The notes beneath the pieces are model-generated. The model saw nothing but the letters and a program-made list of their open reading frames with translations. It did not search any database and was not told the origin of the DNA. This document shows, piece by piece, positions 15,115 through 23,144 of a stretch of 46,466 bases of DNA (positions are counted from its first letter, which is position 1; the number at the start of each line of letters is the position of its first letter). Source of the stretch: Prolixibacteraceae bacterium. GTDB taxonomy: Bacteria; Bacteroidota; Bacteroidia; Bacteroidales; Prolixibacteraceae. Where the stretch lies: the NCBI GenBank assembly GCA_028683385.1, contig JAQUIJ010000010.1, positions 1 to 46,466 of the forward strand, written 5' to 3'. Both the position numbers and the translations under genes were made by a program.

Positions 15115-17007
15115 ATGAGAAAATGGCGCATCGAAGACTCTGCTGAACTCTACAACATCAATGGGTGGGGTATCAACTTTTTTTCCATCAACGAAAAAGG
15201 TCATGTAACTGTAACTCCGAAAAAAGACGGAATTCAGGTCGACCTGCACGAATTGGTTGAAGAACTTCAGCTTCGCGACGTTTCGGCCCCCATGCTGCTG
15301 CGTTTCCCCGACATTCTGGACAACCGGATTGAAAAAATGGCAAGTTGCTTTAAAGTAGCTGCCGAAGAGTATAATTACAAAGCCCAAAACTTTATTATAT
15401 ACCCGATTAAGGTTAACCAGATGCGTCCCGTTGTTGAAGAAATTGTGGGACACGGAAAAAAATTCAACATCGGTCTGGAAGCAGGATCCAAGCCTGAATT
15501 ACATGCTGTAATCGCCATCAATACCGATAACGATTCGCTAATCATTTGTAACGGGTACAAAGACGAAAGTTACATCGAACTGGCTCTGCTGGCTCAAAAA
15601 ATGGGACGTCGCATCTACCTGGTGGTTGAGAAACTCAATGAATTAAAGTTAATCATCAAGACCGCCAACCGATTGAAAGTTAAGCCAAACCTTGGTATTC
15701 GCATTAAGCTGGCCAGTTCAGGAAGTGGCAAATGGGAAGACTCTGGTGGCGATGCCAGCAAGTTTGGTTTAACTTCAAGTGAATTGCTTGAAGCCCTTGA
15801 CATTCTGGAGAAAAAAGAAATGCAGGATTGCCTGAAACTGGTGCATTTTCACATCGGAAGTCAGGTCACAAAAATACGGCGTATTAAAATTGCGATGCGC
15901 GAAGCCTCTCAGTTTTACGTGCAGCTTCGCATGAAAGGATTCAAGGTTGAATTCGTGGATATCGGGGGTGGTTTGGGAGTGGATTACGATGGAACCCGAT
16001 CATCGAGCAGCGAAAGCAGCGTGAATTACAGCATTCAGGAATATGTGAATGATGCCATTGCAACGATGGTCGATGCCAGCGATAAAAACGAAATTCCCCA
16101 TCCAAATATTATTACGGAATCAGGCCGGTCGCTTACAGCCCACCATTCCGTATTGATCTTTGAAGTTCTTGAGACAGCGAGCGTGCCTACAATGAGGGAA
16201 GAAGAAGAACCTCAGGAAGATGACCATGAATTAGTGAAAGAATTATTTTCACTCTGGGAACAAATTAACCAGTCAAAAATGCTTGAGACCTGGCATGATG
16301 CGCAGCAGATCCGGGAAGAAGCACTCGATTTATTCAGTCTTGGTATGCTCGATCTGAAAACCCGTGCACAAATCGAACGTCTGTTCTGGTCAATTGCTAA
16401 AGAAATCCATCAGATGACAGGCGAATTAAAACATGTTCCTGAAGAGCTCACCTATTTGCCTAAAATGCTGTCAGATAAATATTTTTGCAATTTTTCATTG
16501 TTCCAGTCTTTACCTGATTCATGGGCTATTGATCAGATTTTCCCGATTATACCGATTCAAAGGCTCGATGAAAAACCAGATCGCTCGGCAACTATTCAGG
16601 ACATTACCTGCGACTCGGACGGAAAGATTGACAATTTTATCTCAACCCGGAATTTTTCCTATTATTTGCCCGTTCACTCGTTGAAAGCCAAAGAGCCTTA
16701 CTACATGGGCGTATTTCTGGTTGGCGCTTATCAGGAAATCTTAGGCGATTTGCACAACCTGTTTGGCGACACCAATGCTGTACATATTTCGGTTGACAAT
16801 AAAGGATACAGCATCGACCAGATCATTGATGGAGAAACTGTTGCTGAAGTATTGGACTACGTTCAGTACAACGCCAAAAAGCTGGTTCGTACCGTCGAAA
16901 CGTGGGTAACCTCATCCGTAAAATCCGGAATTATCACAGCTGAAGAAGGAAAAGAATTCTTATCGAACTACCGATCAGGCTTGTACGGCTACACTTATTT
17001 GGAATAA
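15115..17007 (+). CDS. speA: Biosynthetic arginine decarboxylase
   Basis: A 630-residue PLP-dependent enzyme that converts arginine to agmatine, the first step of polyamine synthesis. The length matches the SpeA family. The PLP lysine lies in YPIKVNQMRP near residue 99, the fold type III barrel continues with VHFHIGSQ near 243-250 and the phosphate-binding DIGGGLGVDYDGT near 282-294, and a conserved NIITESGRS appears near 336-344. Residues about 365-450 form the SpeA-specific insert. It is monocistronic here: a 321-bp spacer precedes it and a strong terminator follows 24 bp after the stop. Confidence 0.95.
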   Translation: MRKWRIEDSAELYNINGWGINFFSINEKGHVTVTPKKDGIQVDLHELVEELQLRDVSAPMLLRFPDILDNRIEKMASCFKVAAEEYNYKAQNFIIYPIKVNQMRPVVEEIVGHGKKFNIGLEAGSKPELHAVIAINTDNDSLIICNGYKDESYIELALLAQKMGRRIYLVVEKLNELKLIIKTANRLKVKPNLGIRIKLASSGSGKWEDSGGDASKFGLTSSELLEALDILEKKEMQDCLKLVHFHIGSQVTKIRRIKIAMREASQFYVQLRMKGFKVEFVDIGGGLGVDYDGTRSSSSESSVNYSIQEYVNDAIATMVDASDKNEIPHPNIITESGRSLTAHHSVLIFEVLETASVPTMREEEEPQEDDHELVKELFSLWEQINQSKMLETWHDAQQIREEALDLFSLGMLDLKTRAQIERLFWSIAKEIHQMTGELKHVPEELTYLPKMLSDKYFCNFSLFQSLPDSWAIDQIFPIIPIQRLDEKPDRSATIQDITCDSDGKIDNFISTRNFSYYLPVHSLKAKEPYYMGVFLVGAYQEILGDLHNLFGDTNAVHISVDNKGYSIDQIIDGETVAEVLDYVQYNAKKLVRTVETWVTSSVKSGIITAEEGKEFLSNYRSGLYGYTYLE

Positions 17008-17031
17008 GATTTTATAAAGCTTATATAACTG

Positions 17032-17066
17032 AAAAGCAAATACTTCGGATGAGGTATTTGCTTTTT
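17032..17066 (+). terminator. Rho-independent terminator of speA
   Basis: AAAAGCAAATAC (17032-17043) pairs perfectly over 12 bp with GTATTTGCTTTT (17054-17065), 10-nt loop, ending in a run of five T residues. It may also serve the convergent MFS gene because the complement is A-flanked. Confidence 0.88.
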
Positions 17067-17079
17067 CTATTTATAATAG

Positions 17080-17100
17080 GATGCTGAAACAAGTTCAACA
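17080..17100 (+). repeat. Degenerate copy of the interspersed hairpin repeat
   Basis: GATGCTGAAACAAGTTCA matches the first 18 bases of the 25-bp unit found intact at 22082, 39157 and 42177; the 3' arm has decayed to ACA. Confidence 0.7.
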
Positions 17101-17147
17101 AGAGGATTTGAGCATCACTGTCAAACAAAACAAATCATGAATTAAAA

Positions 17148-18332
17148 TCAGGGTCTGTTCTCGCTTGCTTTATTGACCATCCCCGCAATTACTCCAAACA
17201 TCATCATTGACACAACTGCTCCGGCAATAAACGAAGCTTGCAGGCTTCCGATGGCATAGAAAACACCAATAAATAATGGGCCAATGGTTTGGCCAATGCG
17301 CAGAACCATGCTGTTGACCGACATGAATGCTGCCCGTTCTTTGATGGAAGCAAATCCAACCAATAAATTCTGGATAGAAGGAACCAGCAAACCATGTCCA
17401 AGTCCGAATACAACTACTGAAACTACAACCTGAATCCAGCTCTGACTTATCAGCAGAGAAAGCATGGATAAAAAATAGAAACTGGAACCAAATAACAGGA
17501 TTGTTTTTGACTGAAATCGTTTATTAATTCGCCCAAGTTGGGACGAGGTAGCTGCCGTAACCAGCGACATGATTGACATCATTAGTCCAATTTGAACAGA
17601 AGATGCCTGTAACCTTTCTGAAAGCAAAATCGGGAAATACGTCAGATAAGCACCGTAAAGCAGCACAAACACCAGCATATTGACCAGAAAAAGGCCCCAA
17701 ACACTGCGCTGATTGATATTTTTCCAGATGCGACGGAAATACTCACCAATTCCCTGATGATCTTTCGGTTCAGGATTATTCAATCCAAATATGACGAATA
17801 TACCAAGTGGTAAGGCAAGCAATGGAAGGTAAAAAATATATTGCCAGCCAAAAGCGGCGATGAATCCGCCCAAGGCTGGATAAGCCGCCGTTCCAATACT
17901 CAAAATACTGGCGTTGTAGCCCATCAGTGCAGTCCGTTTTTCGCCTGTGTACAAATCGCCAATCAGGGTAATGTTAATACTTGAAAGCCCTGCAGCACCA
18001 ATTCCTTCAATAAACAGGAAGAGCAGCAATGAATGGAAGTCACGCATAAAAGAACAAAGGAAACCGGCAATTCCGAAGATAAATAATGAAGGCACTAATA
18101 CCAGTTTTCGACCAAAACGATCGGCCAGAATTCCGCTTACCGGAGTTAAAAATATGCCTGGCAGCGTGAATGCAGCAATCAACCAGCCAACTTGTTGGGT
18201 CGAAATACCAAAATATTTGATGATTCCGGGAAAAGCTGGAGTAATGCTGGCAATCCCCATAACGGCAATCAAAGTAACTCCGAAAATGATGATCTGATTC
18301 TTCTCAATTACGAAGGGGCTTTCTTTGCTCAT
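17148..18332 (-). CDS. MFS transporter, DHA1-type
   Basis: A 394-residue major facilitator with 12 hydrophobic segments. Motif A is GILADRFGRKLVLVPS near residues 67-82 and a motif C-like Gly/Ala-rich stretch lies in helix 5 (ASILSIGTAAYPALGGFIAA near 141-160), both typical of drug:H+ antiporters, so a multidrug or metabolite efflux role is likely. The longest frame starts with TTG one codon earlier; I use the ATG at 18332. It stands alone between the speA terminator and the sigma-factor operon and is read convergently to speA. Confidence 0.9.
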   Translation of the reverse strand: MSKESPFVIEKNQIIIFGVTLIAVMGIASITPAFPGIIKYFGISTQQVGWLIAAFTLPGIFLTPVSGILADRFGRKLVLVPSLFIFGIAGFLCSFMRDFHSLLLFLFIEGIGAAGLSSINITLIGDLYTGEKRTALMGYNASILSIGTAAYPALGGFIAAFGWQYIFYLPLLALPLGIFVIFGLNNPEPKDHQGIGEYFRRIWKNINQRSVWGLFLVNMLVFVLLYGAYLTYFPILLSERLQASSVQIGLMMSIMSLVTAATSSQLGRINKRFQSKTILLFGSSFYFLSMLSLLISQSWIQVVVSVVVFGLGHGLLVPSIQNLLVGFASIKERAAFMSVNSMVLRIGQTIGPLFIGVFYAIGSLQASFIAGAVVSMMMFGVIAGMVNKASENRP

Positions 18333-18405
18333 CAATTTTACTGTTTATTGAATCTTATGGTGAAAGTACAAAATTTAAGATCACCATGATTAATCCTTAA
18401 AAAGC

Positions 18406-18861
18406 CTATCGATTCATCATTCTACGTTTCATTTCCTGCATCACCTTTTTGCGCAATTCAGCCTCTGTTTGGTATAGTTTAATGATTTGCTGGGGAGTTA
18501 GTACACTCCGGAATTCTTTATAATATTTTTCCCGGATAGAAATCAGTTTTTTGGCAGCATCCAATTGATTCACAATTAACTGATCAGCATCCTCGGTGGA
18601 TAAACTGTCAGCATCAACTTTGGCAAGTCGTGCCATGTTCCTAAAATTTACTCCAGAAATTTCATGCTCGTATTTCAGGTAAATTGGCCGAAACTCTTCA
18701 AACTTAACCTGATCGAGTTTCAAGGTTGCTTGTATTTCGCGCAATTTTGCCTGAATAATCCTTTCGCGGAGCTTTGGAAAACGATCCGGATTTTGAGATT
18801 CAACATTTAAACTAACCAACAGTGAAATTACAAAAAGCAGGGTTGAGAATATAGTCTTCAT
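18406..18861 (-). CDS. Small periplasmic Spy/CpxP-like protein
   Basis: A 151-residue exported protein: signal peptide MKTIFSTLLFVISLLVSLNVES, then an almost entirely helical, charged domain. The LTPQQIIKLYQTE segment near residues 120-132 is the LTxxQ-type motif of Spy/CpxP-like chaperones and sensors, and an earlier partner (LKLDQVKFEEFRPIYLKY, about 48-65) resembles the first LTxxQ copy. The longest frame begins 84 bp upstream inside the previous gene and gives no signal peptide, so I use the ATG at 18861. It is the last gene of a sigma factor/anti-sigma operon, which suggests an envelope-stress role (inference). Confidence 0.75.
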   Translation of the reverse strand: MKTIFSTLLFVISLLVSLNVESQNPDRFPKLRERIIQAKLREIQATLKLDQVKFEEFRPIYLKYEHEISGVNFRNMARLAKVDADSLSTEDADQLIVNQLDAAKKLISIREKYYKEFRSVLTPQQIIKLYQTEAELRKKVMQEMKRRMMNR

Positions 18862-18880
18862 TTCGATTGATTTAATCAGG

Positions 18881-19345
18881 TTACTGTTCAGATTCACTAA
18901 TAAAAAGGTCGGCTTTATACATTGATGCCAACTGCAGCAATTCATCGTCCGACAAATCGGCTAAAACGTCACCGATTTCTTCTGCCTTGTTTTCTACGGC
19001 TATTACTTTTTCGGGCAGTGTAGCTTTCTTTGTTTCAGCAATGCTTTCAGGTTGTTTTGCAATTTCCTGTTTCTGAATAATTTGTTGTTCAACCGGGTGC
19101 TTTTCCTGAACAATTTGATTCGTTAGTGGCCTTTCGGGTTCAAACATGAAATAGCCAAGTAACGCCAAGCCCGACAATGATGCAGCCACGGCCACGGTCC
19201 GCCAGAGAACCAGCGTTTTTCTGCGGCTTTGTTCCCTTCTTTTGGCTTGCTGAAGTGTTTTTTCAGAAAGCTGGTCAAAAAAACCGGCTGGTTCCTGATA
19301 AGGCAACTTTTTACCGAAATTCCGAAATTCATCTGTTGGTTCCAT
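18881..19345 (-). CDS. One-pass membrane protein, candidate anti-sigma factor
   Basis: A 154-residue protein with a cytoplasmic N terminus (about 1-45, rich in charged residues), one membrane helix (about 48-66, TVAVAASLSGLALLGYFMF) and a periplasmic tail rich in Glu, Lys and Gln that ends in an acidic helix (DVLADLSDDELLQLASMYKADLF). The layout and its place directly after an ECF sigma gene (29 bp) are what an anti-sigma factor would show. No zinc-binding HxxxCxxC motif of the ZAS type is present, so it would be a non-zinc type. Function is inferred from position. Confidence 0.6.
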   Translation of the reverse strand: MEPTDEFRNFGKKLPYQEPAGFFDQLSEKTLQQAKRREQSRRKTLVLWRTVAVAASLSGLALLGYFMFEPERPLTNQIVQEKHPVEQQIIQKQEIAKQPESIAETKKATLPEKVIAVENKAEEIGDVLADLSDDELLQLASMYKADLFISESEQ

Positions 19346-19374
19346 CGTATTCTATTTTCTTTTCTGCCAATTTT

Positions 19375-19926
19375 CTAACTGGCATTTTCAATTAAATACT
19401 GCTTAATTTTTTCTGAGGCATAATGATAATTGGTTTTCAGTGTACTCACCGAAGAATCTAAAATCTGCCCAATTTCTTCGTAGCTTAGTTCATCGTAGTA
19501 GCGAAGGTTAAAAACCATTCGTTGTTTCTCCGGAAGCTTCAAAATGGCCTGCTGAAACTTGATAAGCATGGCCTCGCTGTTGTCCGAATCACTTCCAGAA
19601 AGGCCATCAATCATCCGATCGGTAATTAACTCAGCATTTTTAAGCCAGTTCTTATTTTTCCTGAAATGCTTGGTGCATTCGTTGGTAGCAATTCGGTACA
19701 ACCAGGTAAAAACCCGACTCTCGCCTTTAAATGAATCAGCAAACCGGTACACGTTGATAAATGTCTCCTGCAAAATATCCTCGGCGTCCTCGTGCGAAAC
19801 TACCAACCTCCTGATGTGCCAATACAACGGTCTCTTATAGGTATCCATCAGTTGCAAAAAGCCTTTATCCTTAGATGCAGGGTCTTTAATCAGCGAAAAC
19901 AAATATGCGTCAGACGTCTCGTTCAT
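19375..19926 (-). CDS. ECF-type RNA polymerase sigma factor
   Basis: A 183-residue sigma-70 family protein with only regions 2 and 4. Region 2 includes HEDAEDILQETFINVYR near 45-61 and the DNA-melting FTWLYRIATNECTKHFRK near 73-90. Region 4 is LPEKQRMVFNLRYYDELSYEEIG near 130-152 followed by the recognition helix VSTLKTNYHYASEKIK. It is the first gene of an operon with a one-pass membrane protein and a Spy-like protein, and diverges from a lipoprotein gene starting 186 bp away. Autoregulation from the divergent spacer is likely but not visible as a clear motif. Confidence 0.92.
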   Translation of the reverse strand: MNETSDAYLFSLIKDPASKDKGFLQLMDTYKRPLYWHIRRLVVSHEDAEDILQETFINVYRFADSFKGESRVFTWLYRIATNECTKHFRKNKNWLKNAELITDRMIDGLSGSDSDNSEAMLIKFQQAILKLPEKQRMVFNLRYYDELSYEEIGQILDSSVSTLKTNYHYASEKIKQYLIENAS

Positions 19927-20112
19927 TGATCAAATTCAGGAATGACTGGTTTACGCTTTGGATGTATAAAGTAGCCGAAAGTTAAATCCCGGGTTGTAAT
20001 ATTTTCTAAAAATATTCTTAAAACTTATTTCAAAAAAATCTGATTCAAATTTAACTTTTTAAAACAAGTAGCTTCTTAAGGTTATATCAATCAATCTCTA
20101 AAATTTAATACT

Positions 20113-20940
20113 ATGAAACAATTATCAATGTTTATCGCAATTAGCCTGATGTTTATCGGGTTTAATGCTTGCCAGAAAGATGAAGTAGCTACCTCAGTAG
20201 ATGAAACGACCTTGATTCAACAAGAGACACAAACAGAGGAAACTCTTACTGATGTTGATTTATTAGTAGATGAAGCCGTAGATTCAAATTTTAGTTTACT
20301 TAAATCGGCAACTATAGGAAGCGCAGCTTACCTAACTGATTGCCCTGTAATTACAGTCGACAAATCAGCTACACCACAGGTACTTACGATTGATTTTGGA
20401 ACAGCCTGCACCGGAAAAGATGGAAAAGTCCGTTCAGGAAAAATCATTGTAACTTCAACAGCTTTCAATACTTTTCCTTCAGTCAGGGATAAATCGTTCG
20501 ACAATTATATGGTTGACGGTAAAAAGATTGAAGGAAGCGTGACTAAAACAATCACAAAAGATCAGGAAAACAACATCCGTACTGCCGTTCTACAGGAAAA
20601 CATTACGATTACCTTTCCCAATAACGAAGGAACTGCAAAACGAATCGCTAATCTGACCAGACAATATCAACGCAATACCTTACTCAATCCATTAGACAAT
20701 CAGATCGTTAGTTGGGGAACCGTTGAATTCACCCGTGTTTCTGGTGTCAGTGTAACCAAAACGATAACCTCTGCAGATCCGCTTGTTTTCAAAGTAGCCT
20801 GTCACCATATTGTTAGCGGTACGGTTTCGGTAACAACCAGCGATAACCGTAACTGGACTATTAATTACGGAGATGGAGATTGCGACAACAAAGCAACACT
20901 TACTATTGGGGATAAAACCAATGAAATCAGAATCCGCTAG
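20113..20940 (+). CDS. Lipoprotein of unknown function
   Basis: A 275-residue exported lipoprotein: signal peptide with lipobox GFNAC (Cys20), then an acidic linker (about 21-60, rich in Glu, Thr, Asp) and a beta-rich domain. The domain holds paired cysteines (TDCPVITVD, GTACTGKDGKVRSGKI, VACHHIVSG, YGDGDCDNKATLT) and a short beta-sandwich-like pattern. I do not recognise the family beyond similarity to Bacteroidota surface lipoproteins. It diverges from the sigma-factor operon and is the natural candidate for a target of that sigma factor (inference). A terminator follows 39 bp after the stop. Confidence 0.75.
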   Translation: MKQLSMFIAISLMFIGFNACQKDEVATSVDETTLIQQETQTEETLTDVDLLVDEAVDSNFSLLKSATIGSAAYLTDCPVITVDKSATPQVLTIDFGTACTGKDGKVRSGKIIVTSTAFNTFPSVRDKSFDNYMVDGKKIEGSVTKTITKDQENNIRTAVLQENITITFPNNEGTAKRIANLTRQYQRNTLLNPLDNQIVSWGTVEFTRVSGVSVTKTITSADPLVFKVACHHIVSGTVSVTTSDNRNWTINYGDGDCDNKATLTIGDKTNEIRIR

Positions 20941-20979
20941 TTGAAGAAGTAAAACAGATCAAAATATTACAATATACAG

Positions 20980-21012
20980 ATGCCATTTGAAACCTTCCGA
21001 ATGGCATTTTTT
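20980..21012 (+). terminator. Rho-independent terminator of the lipoprotein gene
   Basis: ATGCCATT (20980-20987) pairs with AATGGCAT (21000-21007), 12-nt loop, then a run of six T residues. Confidence 0.8.
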
Positions 21013-21174
21013 AATATTACGTTTGGCAAGCTGGAAAATTTTAAGGAAACAGAAATCACTTTATCGGGTTGATTATGAAAATGTCAGGACTCATAAGCCT
21101 TTGAAAAGCCAGAAATCAGGCACATTTTTTATACTGCAAACGTTATTTTCTCTAGGTTGTAAAAAAGTAATTAC

Positions 21175-21182
21175 TATATTTG
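21175..21182 (+). promoter_or_regulatory. -7 promoter element (TATATTTG) of tRNA-Trp
   Basis: Exact TAnnTTTG match 17 bp before the mature tRNA 5' end. A TTG at 21157-21159 could be the -33 element, spaced 15 bp. Confidence 0.6.
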
Positions 21183-21199
21183 CCATCGCAAAAAAGGAT

Positions 21200-21272
21200 A
21201 CGGGTGTAGCTCAGTTGGTAGAGCACTGGTCTCCAAAACCAGGTGTCGGGCGTTCGAGTCGCTCCTCCCGTG
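21200..21272 (+). tRNA. tRNA-Trp (CCA anticodon)
   Basis: Complete cloverleaf of 73 nt: acceptor 21200-21206 (ACGGGTG) with 21265-21271 (CTCCCGT, one T-T mismatch), D arm GCTC/GAGC at 21209-21224, anticodon stem CTGGT/ACCAG with loop CTCCAAA (anticodon CCA at 21233-21235), T arm GGGCG-TTCGAGT-CGCTC, discriminator G at 21272. The first two bases of a CCA tail are encoded (CA). A terminator follows at once, so it is a single-gene unit with its own promoter. Confidence 0.95.
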
Positions 21273-21273
21273 C

Positions 21274-21300
21274 AAAGCTGCTCTTTCGGGCAGCTTTTTT
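21274..21300 (+). terminator. Terminator of tRNA-Trp
   Basis: AAAGCTGC (21274-21281) pairs with GCAGCTTT (21290-21297), 8-nt loop, followed by TTT and TTGTTTT. Confidence 0.88.
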
Positions 21301-21346
21301 GTTTTAAGGAAAGTCTTTGGTAACTTGAACCCAAATTCAAACAGAT

Positions 21347-22072
21347 ATGGCTGTCGATCTTTTTATACCTTGTTTTATCGATCAGATTTATCCTGACACG
21401 GCGTTTAATGTCGTTAAAATCCTCCGGAAAGCCGGACTGGATGTGAATTATAATCCGGAGCAAACTTGCTGTGGACAACCAGCATTTAACAGTGGATACT
21501 GGGATGAAACCAAAACGTTGGCAAAGAAATTCATTCGCGATTTTCCAAACGACCGACACATTGTTAGTCCGTCGGCCTCGTGCACCGGTTTCATCAAAAA
21601 TTATTATCCCGATTTGTTTAAAACAGGCCAGGCTGGCTTTGAAGATTACCAGCGACTGAACCGGAATTTGTTTGAATTGACCGATTACCTGGTAAATCAT
21701 TTAAAGTTTACCGATTTTGGAGCCGAATTTCCGCACAAAGTTTGCTACCACGATGCCTGCACCGCTTTGCGCGAATACGGAATCCGCCGCGAACCACGCC
21801 TTTTGCTCTCGAAAGTGAAAGGTTTGGAACTGGTTGAAATGGAAGACACCGAAACCTGCTGCGGATTTGGCGGAACTTTCTCGGCAAAATTCACAGCCAT
21901 TTCATCGGCAATGACCGAACAGAAAGTTGAAAACGCCTTGAAAACGGGCGCTGAATACATTGTTTCCACCGAATCCTCGTGTATCATGAACATCGAAGGA
22001 TACATCCTGAAAAATAATTTACCCATTAAACCCATCCACATTGCCGATATATTGGCTTCAGGCTGGGAATAA
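21347..22072 (+). CDS. LutA/YkgE-type (Fe-S)-binding protein
   Basis: A 241-residue cytoplasmic protein with two CCG domains as in LutA, GlpC and heterodisulfide reductase subunit B. First set: Cys9 (IPCFID), Cys41-Cys42-Gly (TCCGQPAFNSGYW) and Cys79 (SASCTGF). Second set: CYHDACTALREYG near 136-148, CCGFGGTFSAK near 173-183, and STESSCIMNIEG. These cysteines bind an iron-sulfur centre. LutA normally works with LutB and LutC in lactate oxidation, but neither is adjacent, so the partner and substrate are open. An interspersed hairpin repeat follows the stop. Confidence 0.88.
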   Translation: MAVDLFIPCFIDQIYPDTAFNVVKILRKAGLDVNYNPEQTCCGQPAFNSGYWDETKTLAKKFIRDFPNDRHIVSPSASCTGFIKNYYPDLFKTGQAGFEDYQRLNRNLFELTDYLVNHLKFTDFGAEFPHKVCYHDACTALREYGIRREPRLLLSKVKGLELVEMEDTETCCGFGGTFSAKFTAISSAMTEQKVENALKTGAEYIVSTESSCIMNIEGYILKNNLPIKPIHIADILASGWE

Positions 22073-22081
22073 GAACTATAA

Positions 22082-22106
22082 GATGCTGAAACAAGTTCAG
22101 CATGAC
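22082..22106 (+). repeat. Interspersed hairpin repeat unit
   Basis: Intact 25-bp unit: ATGCTGAA and TTCAGCAT arms around a short CAAG-type centre. Identical to 39157-39181 and 42177-42201. Confidence 0.85.
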
Positions 22107-22159
22107 GCTCCAATCATCGGACAACACAAAACTTGTAACGCGTAACACGAATCACGATT

Positions 22160-22999
22160 ATGACTGAAATAGGAAAAATAAATCATTTAGAGGTAGTTAA
22201 GGAAGTAGATTTTGGTATTTACCTCGATGGAGGCGATCTGGGCGAAATCCTGATGCCCAAACGCTACGTTCCGGAAGGAACCATGCCCGGCGATATGCTT
22301 GAAACATTCATCTACCTCGACTCCGAAGACCGATTGGTGGCAACCACCGAAAATCCGTTGGCCATGGTTGAAGAATTTGCCTTGCTTCAGGTGGTTTCGG
22401 TTACTCCTGTTGGCGCTTTCCTGAACTGGGGATTGCCCAAAGATTTGTTTGTTCCGTTCCGCGAGCAGCGGCAGCCGATGGAAGAAGGTAAAAAATACCT
22501 GGTTTACGTGTATGTTGATACCAATACAAAACGAATCGCAGCTTCATCTAAAATAGAGCAATACCTCGACAATATTCCGGTTGACTACGACCTCGATGAG
22601 GAAGTTGACCTCATCATTGTGAATGAAACAGACCTGGGATACAATGCCATTATTGACAACAGCCACTTCGGAATTCTCTATAAAAATGAGGTTTTCCAAC
22701 CTTTAAATCCAGGTGATAAAGTTCAGGGATACATCAAGAAAATACGTACTGACGGTAAAATTGACCTTCGTCTGGAAAAAATCGGATACGAAAAAATCAG
22801 TTCTTTTGTCGACCGCATCATCGCTGAACTTCAGAAGAAAAAAGGTTTTTTACCACTGACAGATAAAAGCTCACCTGAAGAAATCTACAAGACCTTTAAA
22901 ATCAGCAAAAAGAATTTCAAGGCAGCTATTGGTGCACTGTATAAGAAAAGATTTATCGCAATCGAAGAAGATGGTATCCGGCTGTTAGACACAAAATAA
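22160..22999 (+). CDS. cvfB: S1-domain RNA-binding protein CvfB
   Basis: A 279-residue protein with the CvfB/YitL plan: three S1-like modules followed by a winged helix. The first module opens KINHLEVVKEVDFGIYLDGGDLGEILMP-like (about 6-33), the second starts LLQVVSVTPVGAFLNWGLPKDLFVP (about 74-98), and the third carries VDLIIVNETDLGYNAIIDNSHFGILY (about 149-174) then GDKVQGYIKKIRTDGKIDLRLE. The C-terminal winged helix (about 235-279) contains SPEEIYKTFKISKKNFKAAIGALYK. In Staphylococcus CvfB influences virulence gene expression through RNA binding; in this phylum the role is unknown. A long palindrome follows the stop. Confidence 0.88.
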   Translation: MTEIGKINHLEVVKEVDFGIYLDGGDLGEILMPKRYVPEGTMPGDMLETFIYLDSEDRLVATTENPLAMVEEFALLQVVSVTPVGAFLNWGLPKDLFVPFREQRQPMEEGKKYLVYVYVDTNTKRIAASSKIEQYLDNIPVDYDLDEEVDLIIVNETDLGYNAIIDNSHFGILYKNEVFQPLNPGDKVQGYIKKIRTDGKIDLRLEKIGYEKISSFVDRIIAELQKKKGFLPLTDKSSPEEIYKTFKISKKNFKAAIGALYKKRFIAIEEDGIRLLDTK

Positions 23000-23012
23000 A
23001 TATCTAAACAGG

Positions 23013-23049
23013 TTACTCATCGGGTGACTCGAAGTCACCCGATGAGTAA
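23013..23049. repeat. 17-bp perfect inverted repeat, 3-nt loop
   Basis: TTACTCATCGGGTGACT (23013-23029) is the exact reverse complement of 23033-23049, with CGA between. Neither strand has a T run after the stem. It lies between cvfB and topB and could be a transcript-end hairpin or a protein-binding site. Confidence 0.8.
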
Positions 23050-23144
23050 AACAGTCAAAAAAAATCCAACGCCAATATTTAATAGCCAATATCCAATTCA
23101 AGGCAAACTTGAAATCTGAAACTTGAAACTTGGAACTACCTCAC

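Noticed and set aside
20987-21307. 106-residue frame on the + strand covering the tRNA
   Set aside because: Runs through the tRNA-Trp and two terminators; shows no protein family pattern.
21152-21700. 182-residue frame on the minus strand
   Set aside because: Antisense to tRNA-Trp and to the LutA-type gene, which carries clear cysteine motifs.
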